Positions 53,191 to 64,000 of a stretch of 64,000 nucleotides of DNA are shown here, in pieces. The position numbers were made by a program, and so were the translations under genes. The notes below the pieces were generated by a model. The model saw nothing but the letters and a program-made list of their open reading frames with translations, ran no database searches and was not told the origin of the DNA. The DNA comes from Rosa chinensis (lineage: Eukaryota > Streptophyta > Magnoliopsida > Rosales > Rosaceae): assembly GCF_002994745.2 (NCBI RefSeq), contig NC_037089.1:80562347-80626346 (forward strand), written 5' to 3'. Each line of letters begins with the position of its first letter. The first letter of the stretch is position 1.

Positions 53191-56100
53191 TTTTATGAGC
53201 AAACAGGGGACGGAACGAGTATAGCGCTACTGTGGGCAGCTTCGATCCTTCAATTTTCGACCTCTGTTGAATAGAAATTTGTTATTTATAATTTAGGCGA
53301 AAGTTGTGCTTCTTTGTGCAATTACGAGGGAGGAGGGGAAGTTTCTAGAGGTGATCGAAGGAAAAATATATATCATGTTGTTATTACCAGGATTGAGTTT
53401 GGTATAGTGTTGTTTAAAATTCGAAAATATGCATTGATGGTTCTTGATTTTGCAGGGGGAGGATTTGGACATTGCTTATACAGGCTTCTGCTTCCAGGCC
53501 GGACGATCAAGAAGGCGTTTTCGATCGAGGAAACAAAGGAGAGCTGGTAGGGCGGTAACATATTTTTACTGAATATTCAGATTAGGATGCAATTTAGTAG
53601 GCTTCACATATGCTTAAAATGCATCTGAAGGGGTTGGGATTTTCATGTTACAATTACACTGCTAGCATTTGCTGAAGCTTTATGTATTCAGTTCTTATAT
53701 GACCATACCAGGATTCAATATTTTTGGACTATGAGACAGCAGAACATAGTTAGCTATGCGTATAAATATACTCGTAATTTTATAAAATGAAGCTTTAACA
53801 TGGTCTTTGTATGCTATAAATTATTAACTATATATAGTTATTCCTTGAAAGAGTCTTTTTGCATCGATCACATTAAAGAATATAGATTAGATATCGACGT
53901 TAAAGAAGTGTATGGTTCAAGTTTATGCATGGTGTTTGATCTTAATTACATGGAGTCCACTACTTGATGGAATCAGCCCGAGCAGAGATTTGTTACTCTT
54001 TGTATTTCTAGTATAAGATATGAGTGGCAATTCAGATTTACCTCAAGATAGACAGTGAATGGGGCTTTAATAGCTTGTTTTCTTGCATTTTAGCATTGCG
54101 GCTATCTTTTATACTTTGATAACATTTAAAGTTCCTTTTGCAGTTTTTTCTTTATGTTGATTCTGATATGACCGTTTCATTTCCTCTCTTATGTGCCAGA
54201 ACTTGTAGTGGTTTACAGAGTCTGAAACTCTGAATCGTTTGCTGTCCTCTTTAAATATATGTTTGAAGATATGGAAATTTTTTGGGAGTCCTGCTCCCAG
54301 TACTTCTGGACTTCTTTTCTTCCTCAGGGATGAAACTCGGGCATATGAAGCTGAAGCATCACAGTTGCAGGGTGAGCTTAGGCTTCTGTATTATCAATAT
54401 CACAAGCTTACTGGTTAGGCTTCTGTTTTGATCCATGGTAGACAGGGAAGAGTTGGTGGAGCATCTACAGTCAGTGGAGATTATACACCTATAAACGATG
54501 GAGATTGTACAACTATAAGCTATAGACTCTTGGAAAGAAATTTGGAGGGAAACATGTTTATGTCATTGTAATTCAGATGAATGCAGTTCTCGGAAGGATT
54601 GGTTCTTCAGCACAAGAGTTGGCCCATGTATTCAGTCAGAGTTGCTTTCAGTTAGCACAGAATTTTAGCAAGTTCTTCTTGAACCTGGTTCTCAAATACC
54701 ATGAATACCATATTTTACATCTAGAATCACCTGTGCTTATGTGCTTATTCTGTGCTTTTAATCCAAGTCTTTAGTGCATTCCCACTTTTCTTCTAATGTA
54801 GAGCTTTATTTATCTAATGGGCAACTTTATATGAGAGGCAGAGTTGCTTTATTAGATTAGTAAAGTGGATTATGCTTTAAGTGCATTAGATTATATTAAT
54901 CAAATGTCCAGTACATTATATTATCTTCAATACTTTTCAGATGTCCGTCAATATTCTCTGCCAGCTTTATCTCTATAATCATCTGTATTGAAAAGTAAAT
55001 TCTGCACTCTGTGCCAGCTTTTATTATGTCGTGAATTCTGCAGTCTCTCTTACTTTCTTCCCTCTTTCATACTCTTCATGTATAAGGTTTTTCTTTTTAG
55101 GAACTTTTGTACTTAAAAGAAGAAAAGCCACTAAGCGATATAAAGTTGTGAACAAGGTCCTCATTTAGTTTCTAAAGAGGGCAAATCTATGTGTTCACTG
55201 GTGAGTGATGAAGACACCTCAAATCTCATAGTAAGAGGTAATCTTTTATGTGGCTTATGCAGCCAATGTCTCACTGTTTTGTGTTCCTATCCTTCCCTTT
55301 CGCCACGTTAATTTTTTAAATATCTATATTTTGAGTGCAATATTTACCTGGTCTTTTGATTGCAGACCATATGAAAAAATTCCCATCATCAGTATGTGTC
55401 TGAGGCGCAACAACTTCATGCCATGAATGTAATTTCAATTCTGTTTCTCCTCTTCACAAAGTTTTACACTTCCATTAATTGATACTTACTTAGCGGGAGT
55501 GGTGTCCCATGCTCTACGTACTAGAAGACGGCTATTATGGTTCACTACAATCACTGTAGTTTCTTTAAGAAAAGTTAAACAAAAGTTTTCTAGTAGTTTG
55601 GGAAAAGCATCTCATTCTTATGTATCTTTCGTTCATTTCTATCAGGAGCGTTCATTCTAATTCAAAGTTTGCAGCAACTACTATTGGCATCTTCGGTAAC
55701 TGCACATCTGATACCGACACTTTGGGTATAACTCTGATCATGAAATGTATATATGCTGTTTCTTTTTGACTCACTTTGCAAGGACTAGCCCAGCTTGAGA
55801 ATTGGGCACCTTGGCATTCAAATTGTAGTTCTACTCTCTACTGAAATTTTTAGCATCTAATTGGAACTTGGAAGACTCCTGTCCTTCAAATTGATAGTTT
55901 TGATGTGACTTGGAAGCCTTTTGAGTGTATAAAATTTCTCAAGAGATAGAAATTAGAATACAAAATATCTGTAGTGTGTAGGTTAATATACTCTTAGAAT
56001 AACAACAACAACAACAATGGAAAGAATAATAATTATGATAAAAATATTTACTAACAATGATAATATTGGTAATAAACACAATAATAATGATATTAGTGGT

Positions 56101-56760
56101 TGTTTGTTTAGTAAATTAAGTTGTCCTAGTGGTTATCTTAACGATATGCTTGACATGTTATGATGTGCCATTGTTGAAAAGAGCTTGATGAAAGGGAGAA
56201 TATAAATGACATTTTAGGGGTTAGACTGCAGGATCTTGAGAGGGAAATGGAGGTAAAACAAGAGCACCTTTATAAAAGAACAGATGTGATGATAAACTGG
56301 TAAATGTTTATATCCTTTCGCTATATTTCTTCTGAATGAAGTATGACTTTGCAGTGTAAAGCACAGACCGTGGTTGCCATAGGTTTTCAAGTCCATATCT
56401 AATTAATATAATTATTTTTCCTAGTTTCTCCTCAATTAGTATTCCATCTATAATTCTATATTATATTACTGATTTAGCTTGAGACTTTTAACATGACATT
56501 TGACAATCCTTTGGAATCTGGTTCCTTTTACCCTTAACTGTGTAATTTTTTGTTTGTTTGACCTACTTTCTGAATCTTAATCCTGTTTTTGCACTCATGT
56601 AATACACCTATGGCATGCAGACTATAAAAACTTGCTATGAGGAACCGTGTGTCTTCAGTAACTTCTTCTGCAATCCTGAGCATTTGAAGGGGAAAGGAGA
56701 GTTGACTGCGGGGCCGGGGGTTCATCATTTGCAGCAACAACACGGGAGATCACAGCTTTG
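53190..56760 (+). pseudogene. AUG3: Decayed augmin subunit 3 (AUG3/HAUS3) gene with intron remnants
   Basis: Exon remnants occur in the order of plant AUG3, a coiled-coil subunit of the augmin complex that recruits gamma-tubulin for branching microtubule nucleation. Seen pieces: EDLDIAYTGF then a frameshift into ASRPDDQEGVF (53460-53530); RAYEAEASQLQGELRLL ending LTG (54340-54415); GRQGRVGGASTVSG (about 54437-54480); MNAVLGRIGSSAQELAH (54577-54627); SHHQYVSEAQQLHAM (about 55380-55430); LAQLENW (about 55788); ELDERENIND (about 56187-56216); and FFCNPEHLK (about 56671-56697). Several are preceded by ag acceptor-like sites (53455, 54327), so introns were retained and this is not a retrocopy. Many frameshifts and stops; most coding sequence is missing. 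Confidence 0.7.
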
Positions 56761-57583
56761 AAGTCAGTCATCATTTTCAAACAGGTGATCTTCAAATTCA
56801 ACTGTTCATTTCACCTTACCTTTCATGTTGCAATTTATGTGGCCTAATAACATTCTATCTAAGTATGCATATGATTTCATTTTAATTTCATCTTTTTTTT
56901 TTAAATATTTTAATTTCACCTTTGTATGGTAAAACAACTCTCCAATTAGTATGAAATAAATCATAGTTCATAGTCTGTAAATGGGAAGATTTTTTGTTTC
57001 ATGATCCCCTTTTCCCCATCCGGGAAAGAATATATATTAGAGACAATTTATTCCTCCAGATCATCCAAATTTGGTCCTTTGGCTCAAAGATAACCATTAC
57101 TTAAACTCAAAATGCTTAAACACTCCATTCGATAGGTTTTGGACAAAAGCTGCTGCTTTCTGATGTTATCATTTGAGGATATTGAATTGTTCAATCTGTT
57201 ATAAAGGAAGGTATAACCGTAGTATTCAAAATTACATAACATGAAACAGTGGGAGACAATGATAACATACCATGTTTCCTTACATGTAACACTCTATATA
57301 TACTGTATGTATAGGTACAAGTCAACAGCTTATAGTGTCATGAAAAGTGAATAATATAATAACTTTAGCCATATCCAATATTCCCACTCATGTCATGCAG
57401 TATTTATTCTATCTTTAGATCATGACGTATTGTCACTCACACACTTCCTTATGCAAAAGAGGTGCAATAGTTGATGATCGCCCATATATTAAAACTAGAG
57501 AAAATGATATCACCAACTAGTACATACCCCTTTCAGTCGAAAGCAGGGCAAAAAGAAAACTAGCTCCAGTCAGTCCATCCCCA
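56761..57583. other. Intergenic upstream of BAHD gene 4
   Basis: No gene seen. catatattaaaac at about 57484 is a weak TATA candidate about 95 bp before the start codon. Confidence 0.4.
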
Positions 57584-58972
57584 ATGGCAAACTCAAACTC
57601 AAACTCACTCGTAAAAGTGGTGGAAGTTTGCAGGGTTGCTCCAAACCCAGGCTCACCGGACTCAGCCACACCAGATTCCCTTCCTCTAACCTTGTTCGAT
57701 TTACGTTGGTTAAGGTTTGCACCGGTGCAGCGCCTGTACTTTTATGAAATATCTTCTACTGACTCCATACTTCCCAAACTCAAAGCCTCCCTCTCTCTCA
57801 CACTCCAACACTTTCTGCCCCTCGCTGGAAACCTCACTTGGCCCCAAGACTCACTCAAACCTATTCTCTGTTATGCCAAAGGTGACAGTGTTTCACTTAC
57901 AGTAGCTGAATCTGCTGCTAATTTTGACCATCTTTCAAGCAAGTACGACTTGCTTGGAGTCCAAGACTACCATCATCTTGTACCCCAGTTGGAAGTATCT
58001 CATGAACAATCTGCAGTAATGGCATTGCAAATCACTGTCTTTCCCAACCAAGGCTTTTCCATTGGAACATCGATGCACCATGCCGTCTTGGATGGTAAAA
58101 CTTCAACCTCCTTCCTTAAATCATGGGCTCACATATGCAAACACGAAGAACTGGGATCTTCATCTAGTTTGTTACCAGATGAGCTAAAGCCATTTTATGA
58201 CAGAATGGTCATCCAAGACTTGGCAGAGCTTGGGGCGCTCTACTCGAACCAATACCAAAACATGAAGGGCCCCAACAATAGAAGCTTGAAGGTTTGGAAT
58301 TTTCAAGCTCCACCAGAGTCAATTCGAGGCACCTTCAAAGTCTGTCACGCAAAAATACAAAAACTAAGGCAATATGTCATGACTAGGATGGTAAAGAAGA
58401 AACAACATGATGATTCAGAATCTTCAGTACTTCGTTTATCAACGTTTTCTCTAGCATGTGCCTATACATGGGTCTGCTTAGTCAAAGCTCAAGAAGCCAA
58501 AGAAGATAAAACACGACTCATATTTCCGGTGGACTGTAGATCTCGCTTAGACCCTCCTATACCTGCAACATATTTTGGTAACTGCATAGCAGGCCGTTTG
58601 GCAATTGCAGAAACAAAAGGGCTATTGGGAGAAGATGGATTGGTTGTGGCCGTGAGTGCAATTATTGAAGCTATAAAAAGTTTGGATGATGGAGTCTTGA
58701 ATGGGGCAGAGAATTGGGTTTCAAGATTGTGCACTGTGCTGAGTGATAGAGTAATTTCCATTGCTGGCTCAAATCGGTTTGGTGTTTATGAAACTGATTT
58801 TGGATGTGGAATACCAAAAAAGGTCGATCTTGTTTCTATAGATAGGACAGGAGCAATCTCCCTTTCAGATACCAATGATGGTGACGGAGGTTTGGACATT
58901 GGATTGGTTTTACAAAAACATTATATGGAAGTGTTTGCTTCTCTATTTGCCAAAGGTCTTGAAAACCTTTGA
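57584..58972 (+). CDS. BAHD acyltransferase 4, with DFGCG in place of DFGWG
   Basis: A 462-residue single-exon BAHD enzyme starting MANSNSNSLVKVVEVCRV. Catalytic HAVLD (His166, Asp170) and the clade I YFGNC motif (Tyr330 onward) are present. The DFGWG motif reads DFGCG: Trp at 408 is replaced by Cys (codon tgt), and the following residues are IPKK rather than RPKK. There is an insertion of Lys/Gln-rich residues (VKKKQHDDSE) before the LRLSTFSL block compared with its paralogues. The frame is intact to KGLENL. It stands 13 kb from gene 3 and has diverged more from genes 1-3 than they have from each other. Probable acyl-CoA-dependent transfer to a phenolic glycoside; substrate unknown. Confidence 0.92.
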   Translation: MANSNSNSLVKVVEVCRVAPNPGSPDSATPDSLPLTLFDLRWLRFAPVQRLYFYEISSTDSILPKLKASLSLTLQHFLPLAGNLTWPQDSLKPILCYAKGDSVSLTVAESAANFDHLSSKYDLLGVQDYHHLVPQLEVSHEQSAVMALQITVFPNQGFSIGTSMHHAVLDGKTSTSFLKSWAHICKHEELGSSSSLLPDELKPFYDRMVIQDLAELGALYSNQYQNMKGPNNRSLKVWNFQAPPESIRGTFKVCHAKIQKLRQYVMTRMVKKKQHDDSESSVLRLSTFSLACAYTWVCLVKAQEAKEDKTRLIFPVDCRSRLDPPIPATYFGNCIAGRLAIAETKGLLGEDGLVVAVSAIIEAIKSLDDGVLNGAENWVSRLCTVLSDRVISIAGSNRFGVYETDFGCGIPKKVDLVSIDRTGAISLSDTNDGDGGLDIGLVLQKHYMEVFASLFAKGLENL

Positions 58973-58995
58973 AGCCATAATAGTGTTAACGCTGT

Positions 58996-59055
58996 GGGCT
59001 GTTTGGCAACTGCAGAAACAAAAGGTGGGATATTGGGAGAAGATGGGTTGTTAGG
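58996..59055 (+). pseudogene. Short duplicate of an internal BAHD segment
   Basis: Just past the stop of gene 4 the words ggctgtttggcaactgcaga, aacaaaagg and ttgggagaagatgggttg repeat the coding stretch at about 58591-58642 (GRLAIAETKGLLGEDGL). Only about 60 bp are left, so it is a scar of a former tandem copy or a local duplication. Confidence 0.65.
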
Positions 59056-59860
59056 AGGGGCGGGTCTGATTGGAATCTTCAATTATCATGATCATCAACT
59101 TTAAGTCATGTGCCCCCTTCTTCAAACTTTTAAGTTATATGCATACATGGTGATCACAACTGCATATGCATGTCTTAGGAAGCAATGAGTTGTAGAGCGG
59201 GTTTAAATTTAAATAAATGAAACTTCATTTGGTGACTTAGGTTTATAGCCAAATTTGATGAGTATAGAGTATAACATGTCCGGCCGGTAAGTGAACTAAA
59301 GATGTGAAGTCAAACTTTTCTAGGTAAATTTTTTTTTTAGCCGGCTAACTAGTAGTCTTGTAGTAATTCACTCCATAATGTTGGATAAGTCATCAGAGTA
59401 TGATTTTGTATGTGAGGACAGAGTAATATGTTTCCACACCTTTCTTGATCAGAAACCTTCAACCGTGATCCTTTCTGAATAAACATTACGTATGTAAGTA
59501 GTAAGCACTACAATCAATGTATTTAGAGTATTTTAGACTTTATTTATACAGATCATGTGTATGAGTGTATCTTTCACTCAAGTGTCATTACATGTATATA
59601 TTTTTAACTTAATTTACTGAAACCCTTAAACTCTAAATCATTGCCCCTATGATTATGATTGTGTGTGTGTGTTACTACAGTTGATGTATTTAGACTTCAA
59701 TTTTACACATCATGTGTGTTCTTTACACGTTTTTTTTTTTTTTTTTTTGTACTTACAGAAAACCTCAAACTCGCTCTCCCCGTCAAAACTTCTTTTCCTT
59801 TTAGATTTTGTATTAGATTTTATAAAGTACAAGTTATCTGTGATGCATAAACCTTGCTTG
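59056..59860. other. Intergenic, no gene seen
   Basis: AT-rich 3' flank of gene 4 with a short (GT)n run at about 59660 and poly-T at about 59731-59748. Confidence 0.45.
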
Positions 59861-60060
59861 TTGCTACCATCATCAGCTTTTCTTCATTAACTATTTTCTG
59901 TAGTGCTGAGAATCTGATGAGTGAAGTCCGGGATTTAACTGCGAAGTCCATCATTTGCCTTGAGAATAAGGTAGAGATGGCTCTGGAATCGCACATCACT
60001 GAGTTGGCTCAAACCCGACACTGGTGTTCACCCCACACTCAACACTTTGAATTAACTTTA
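59861..60060 (+). pseudogene. Second piece of the AUG3 3' end
   Basis: SAENLMSEVRDLTAK (about 59902-59946) matches the C-terminal CNPExLxxxVRELTAR region of AUG3, and the nucleotide order cttcattaactattttctg, tgctgagaatctgatgag and catcatttgc parallels 56650-56735. BAHD gene 4 thus lies between two related AUG3 ends, suggesting a local duplication. Weak but consistent. Confidence 0.5.
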
Positions 60061-60377
60061 AGATGCAATTATATGGCACGAATCATTCGCAGTAAAGAAA
60101 TAGGTAGACAAGTACGTTGTGTTATTACCAACTTATATATTCCTAGTATAATATTCCCACACATATCATGCATGTTGTCATTGTTGTCAACCATGTATTT
60201 CTTTACATAGAGGATAGAGGTGATACAGCATATCAGAAACATACAATAATATCAAAACTGACGTAAAGTTGACAATAGACCATAATTCTCTTGTGTTGGA
60301 TAGAAATACCATGCATTATGACTTGAAAAATAAATATTATATATTCACATATAAAACAAAGAAAGAAAAATTATATG

Positions 60378-60595
60378 TGTTGAAGGAAAATCAGTTTTGT
60401 GTGCCTATTCAAACTAGGATTAGTTTCATGGTTGTAATAGGAGAGAAGGTTCTAGAATTCCTAGTCCTACTTGAATTAGTTTTCCTTGTAACATTAGAAC
60501 ATGCACTTTGTAATCCCTATATATAGGGCTCCTATTCTCAATAATGAAGTACAATTCTCTCATCAATCTCTCTTGAATTCTCTTTTACTTAAACA
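60378..60595 (+). repeat. Short LTR of a retrotransposon
   Basis: Starts tgttgaaggaaaatcag and ends cttttacttaaaca, TG..CA, 218 bp. It contains a TATA motif (cctatatatagggct at about 60519-60533) followed by a leader-like CT-rich stretch. Directly after it gttatcagcacgag resembles a primer-binding site. The second LTR was not found before the next element, so the identity rests on these features only. Confidence 0.6.
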
Positions 60596-62440
60596 TGCAC
60601 GTTATCAGCACGAGCTCTAACCACAAAAAAAAAAAAAAAACAAAAACAAAAAACAGAAAATTTTCTTCATCACCACTGCACCTAGCTCGCGCTTGCCCGA
60701 CCACCTGCTTCCCCTGCAGCCCTTACACACCCGTGTGCCGACTACTGCCCCTGCAGCACAGCAAGACGCTAGTTACTGTGCAGATCAGCCTTCTTACAAG
60801 CCCTGAAACATCTTGATAAGGAAACATCTTGATAAGGACCTCAAATCAAAATCCTTCCTTCATCAAAGTTGTTCGTCTCTGTCTCTTCTATCTGACGTCC
60901 GAAATTTCAGGCTTATCGGAGTTATTTTGAGACCTGTACACTAATCGAAGTTAAAGCTATTCAAGAGGTAAATCTGCTCCGAATTTCAACAAAAATCCTT
61001 GAAAACCGCCGTTGCCACCTTCAAGCATCACTGCAGCAGCTCCTTGCCCATGCTAGCCTCATCTGCATGCTTGCCCCTGCAGCGGGTACGAGTCCCGAAA
61101 CATCTTGATAAGGACCTCAGATCAAAATCCTTCCTTCATCAAAGTGTTCGTCTCTGTCTCTTCTATCTGACGTCCGAAATTTCAGGCTTATCGGAGTTAT
61201 TTTGAGACCTGTACACTAATCGAAGTTAAAGCTATTCAAGAGGCAAATCTGCTCCGAATTTCAACAAAAATCCTTGAAAACCACCGTTGCCACCTTCAAG
61301 CATCACTGCAGCAGCTCCTTGCCCATGCTAGCCTCATCTGCATGCTTGCCCCTGCAGCGGGTACGATCCCCTGCGCACGCATCAGTCACCCAGCTCCTCG
61401 GCTTACCTCGGTCAGACCTGTATCAGCCACACAGCAGGGATTGAAAGATAGTTTGCAATCCCCTACCCAGGATCGATAGCACGCCTGCAATCCTACACGT
61501 CTGCATCAACACGCGCATGTATTGAGAATTTCAAGTTCTGAAATTCATGAGTAAGTTTTCACAAGTAAATTGTTCCCGCTTTGAAATTTAAATTTACTTT
61601 TTCTTCGGGGACTTACAAAATCCTTTCTTCTACATCCCACCTTTCTGTAATGTGGGTTCGATTTGCTAAAAGCGGAATCGTGGGGATTCACATATGAACT
61701 AAGAGCATTCGTAATCTTTGGACTAAGAGGCGTCCGTGAGCATCGATTTTTACGAACTAAGAGCGTTCGTAAGCATAAAAATTTGACCATATAAACGTCA
61801 TTGGTTTCAATCCAAATCCAAAAAATTTGGAAACTATCAACAAAGACAGTGGTTATAACTCTTTCTCACTAGGCGTACTCAAGAGTAATTGTGATGTCTA
61901 GGAAATGTTTGAACTGAGAGAACGGTTTTAAAAGTGAGCAACGCTCCACCAAAATCTCGCCTTACCTTACCTGGTCACAACCAAATTAGAATTACCAAAC
62001 GGATTGAGTAACTACTATTTGTCTAAGCTCGATTATCCTTTTTGGATTAAATTTAGAAACTTTGACGTAATCATTGGCTTTCATTGAAATAAAGTGTCGA
62101 TTGTTTATTCGAACTTTATTCATTCAAGTATATTTCCCGGAGAGCTAGAATGCCTCGTGGATAGTGCTACTACGCACACCATAATTCGAAATAGGCAGTT
62201 ATTTCTTGAGATGACGCTTACTCGATCTTCAGTGACTACGATGGCAGGATCATCTAAATTAATTCATGGTTGAGGACCAGCTCAATTCTTGTTGCCACAT
62301 GGCACAATCATTAATGTCACTGAAGCTCTCTAAGCTCCTAGGGCTGAAAGAACCCTTTTGAGCTTCAAAGCTATAAGAGCCAATGGTTTTCATGTAGAAA
62401 CACATTGTGAGAATGGATAAGAGTTCCTTTGCATCACCTG
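60596..62440 (+). mobile_element. Interior of the LTR element beginning at 60378
   Basis: Leader-like sequence with a 276-bp tandem duplication (60823-61366), then about 1 kb without a domain that could be recognised. A possible Gag start (atggcaggatcatctaaatt at about 62240) soon meets a stop. Either a truncated copia-type element or a solo remnant. Confidence 0.4.
60823..61366. repeat. 276-bp tandem duplication
   Basis: aacatcttgataaggacctc begins at 60823 and again at 61099. The two units agree closely through gctcctcat-free text to cccctgcagcgggtacga; a short third start (aaacatcttgataagg) lies at 60807. Confidence 0.85.
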
Positions 62441-64000
62441 TAATGTCCCGAACCTGAATTCATCGGTTTACTAGTCATTTGGACGGTAAACGACCTTTAC
62501 TTTCACTTTTACTATCGTCTTAGTACTTTTAGTGGCTCTAAAAGTTGACTTTTTGTTCGGGTCAAAATTTGAGAAAATGTTCTTCAAGGAAGTTGTAGAG
62601 GATGTTAAACCGAGCGCGTGCATATGTGGTACGTAAAAATCGGAGTTCGTATGAGAAAGTTATAAGAGAAAATGTAAAAGCTACTGTTCACGGTAAGTTT
62701 CTATAAATATAGGAAGTTACTGTGGTAAGTTTCCATTTTTGGAAACTGGCTTTTCTCTCTCCTCTCCCCCGACTCTTTTGTTCCTCTTCGGTCCGATTTC
62801 TTCTTCCTCCGATTTCTCCCTTCTCCGGCCAACCCACGACAGAATCTGGGCACCAGCAAGCTCGCCTTCTCCTCCTTGTCACGCTTGTGGTGGTGTTTTG
62901 CTGTGGCTCGGCTGGAGGAGCTCGAAATTGAGCCGCGAAGATTACTGTAGCCGAACTGAGGTTTCGTCGATTTCCGGCTATTTCGGCCACTAAATCGGCG
63001 TCGAAGGTGCGGTTTTTGCCAAGGATCATTTCCCCCCTAGCCTTGAGCCACGATTTGCAGTGTAGAGGGAGAATTGATCAAAACCCGATCCTAGGGTTCT
63101 TAGATTTTCTGGGTTTTCTTCACCGGCCAATTTGGATCACTTACAGGTAAAATTAGAATTTGTTGTAGTTATGAAAAATGTTGGGTTTGTTGAGTAGGTG
63201 GTGCTGCCAAAATTTGGTGGCCATCAGAGGTGGTGGCCGCCGGCGCGTGGGGCCCATGCCCTACCACTGTGGGTGGCTCGTGGAGGTGTGTAGGGCACTG
63301 TTTTAATTCTAGTTTTTAGCCATTAAATTGTATAAATGTTGTAGAGTTTGTATGTGAAGTTTGGTAAATTTTGGAGGAGTTTGGAATTGTTTGTGAATTT
63401 CTGAAGTTCGGAGTTTTGTGATTGAATTGTGGGAAATCCGGCCGTCGGATTTCCCTCGTTTTCGTTGTGAAATATGTAAATTGAGGAATTGGTGTTGTGG
63501 GTGTGATTTGGGTGGAATTTGAGAAGTAATGGAGATATGGATTTTCGGGTTTCGTTTAGGTTCGTATTTATTTTATCGGATTGCCGTTTACGGAAATATA
63601 ATTGTGTTCAGGGCAATGTCGCGAGTTACGGCTAGATGAAGGACTCGTTTGCATGGTCGCCCAATAATACTGTGAGTGGAATTTTGTTTTAAATAATGAT
63701 GCATGCGTTTATTTTCTTGAATTAATGCTTTATTTAATTAACATATTACTTTTCGAGCATATGAATTGATTTCGGAATTTGATTTCGATTTATATTGTGG
63801 ATTTTCTTTCAATAATGATTTTCATGAAGTAATTATGATTTATACCGGTTGTGAATTTCGGATATTAATTTGTTATGCTTGGATTCGAATTTATAATTTC
63901 TGTTGAATTTTGACGAATTATTTTTCCGAGGTGATTTCCGGAATTAAGTATAATTATGTTCGTTGATTTGAGATTTTTGGAAAGATTTTCGAAATGAGAT
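62441..64000 (+). mobile_element. Start of another LTR element, cut by the window end
   Basis: tgtaatgtcccgaacctg at 62441 is a common start for LTRs of large plant gypsy or LARD elements. The following sequence has tataaatatagg at about 62703 as a TATA box and a C/T-rich leader, and then long GT-rich DNA without coding frames. The other end is outside the window. Confidence 0.5.

Overview
This is a stretch of plant nuclear DNA from a eudicot. The genes have plant-specific introns and AT-rich flanks, and nested transposons fill most of the window. The gene content (a tandem BAHD acyltransferase cluster of the flavonoid/anthocyanin malonyltransferase type) and the style of the repeats fit Rosaceae, perhaps a rose or strawberry relative. 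That taxonomic guess is inference and was not tested.

The only ordinary host genes that look intact are four BAHD acyltransferases, all on the + strand, at 25311-26651, 40475-41857, 42971-44374 and 57584-58972. Around them lie at least six broken BAHD pieces (22896, 31538, 37842, 39602 and 58996, plus the deleted parents they imply), so this is an active birth-and-death cluster. Two of the four full genes carry substitutions in the conserved DFGWG motif (NFGWG and DFGCG). A decayed augmin subunit 3 (AUG3) gene lies at about 53.2-56.8 kb, and a second piece of its 3' end lies beyond the last BAHD gene.

Layout. 0-1 kb: 3' end of a LINE. 1.7-1.9 kb: a tRNA-derived SINE with a 16-bp target duplication. 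2.1-7.6 kb: a CACTA element without transposase that carries fragments of a heavy-metal-associated isoprenylated protein gene and of a TIR-NBS-LRR gene. 7.7-20.9 kb: a decayed Ty1/copia element on the - strand, split in its integrase by a 9-kb LTR retrotransposon (10297-19321) with 2,065-bp LTRs and a GAAGG target duplication. 21.1-22.9 kb: a foldback MITE and the 3' end of a hAT transposon that abuts a truncated BAHD gene. 23.5-32.4 kb and 35.8-40.4 kb: two copies of a segmental duplication. Each was modified afterwards by its own insertions (a complete 4.1-kb hAT in copy 1; an 877-bp non-autonomous hAT and a gypsy chromovirus remnant in copy 2). 32.7-35.6 kb: a deleted copia element. 44.9-49.6 kb: a second CACTA element built from arrays of a palindrome. 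49.8-52.4 kb: a TTA-flanked MITE holding a LINE ORF1 that itself holds another insertion. 60.4 kb to the end: further LTR-retrotransposon pieces.

The most striking feature is the 9-kb LTR retrotransposon at 10297-19321. It has no gag or pol. It carries, antisense to itself, an intact intronless 207-codon gene for a WUSCHEL-type homeodomain protein with homeodomain, WUS box and C-terminal EAR-like motif. A divergent ORF encodes a basic protein starting MARTK, and the region between the two holds tandem repeats with G-boxes. No difference was seen between the two LTRs, so the insertion is recent. A second notable signal is the junction at 37793-37841, where two 27-bp pieces copied from a neighbouring copia element, one of them inverted, are stitched together by microhomology. 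This is a signature of template-switching repair.
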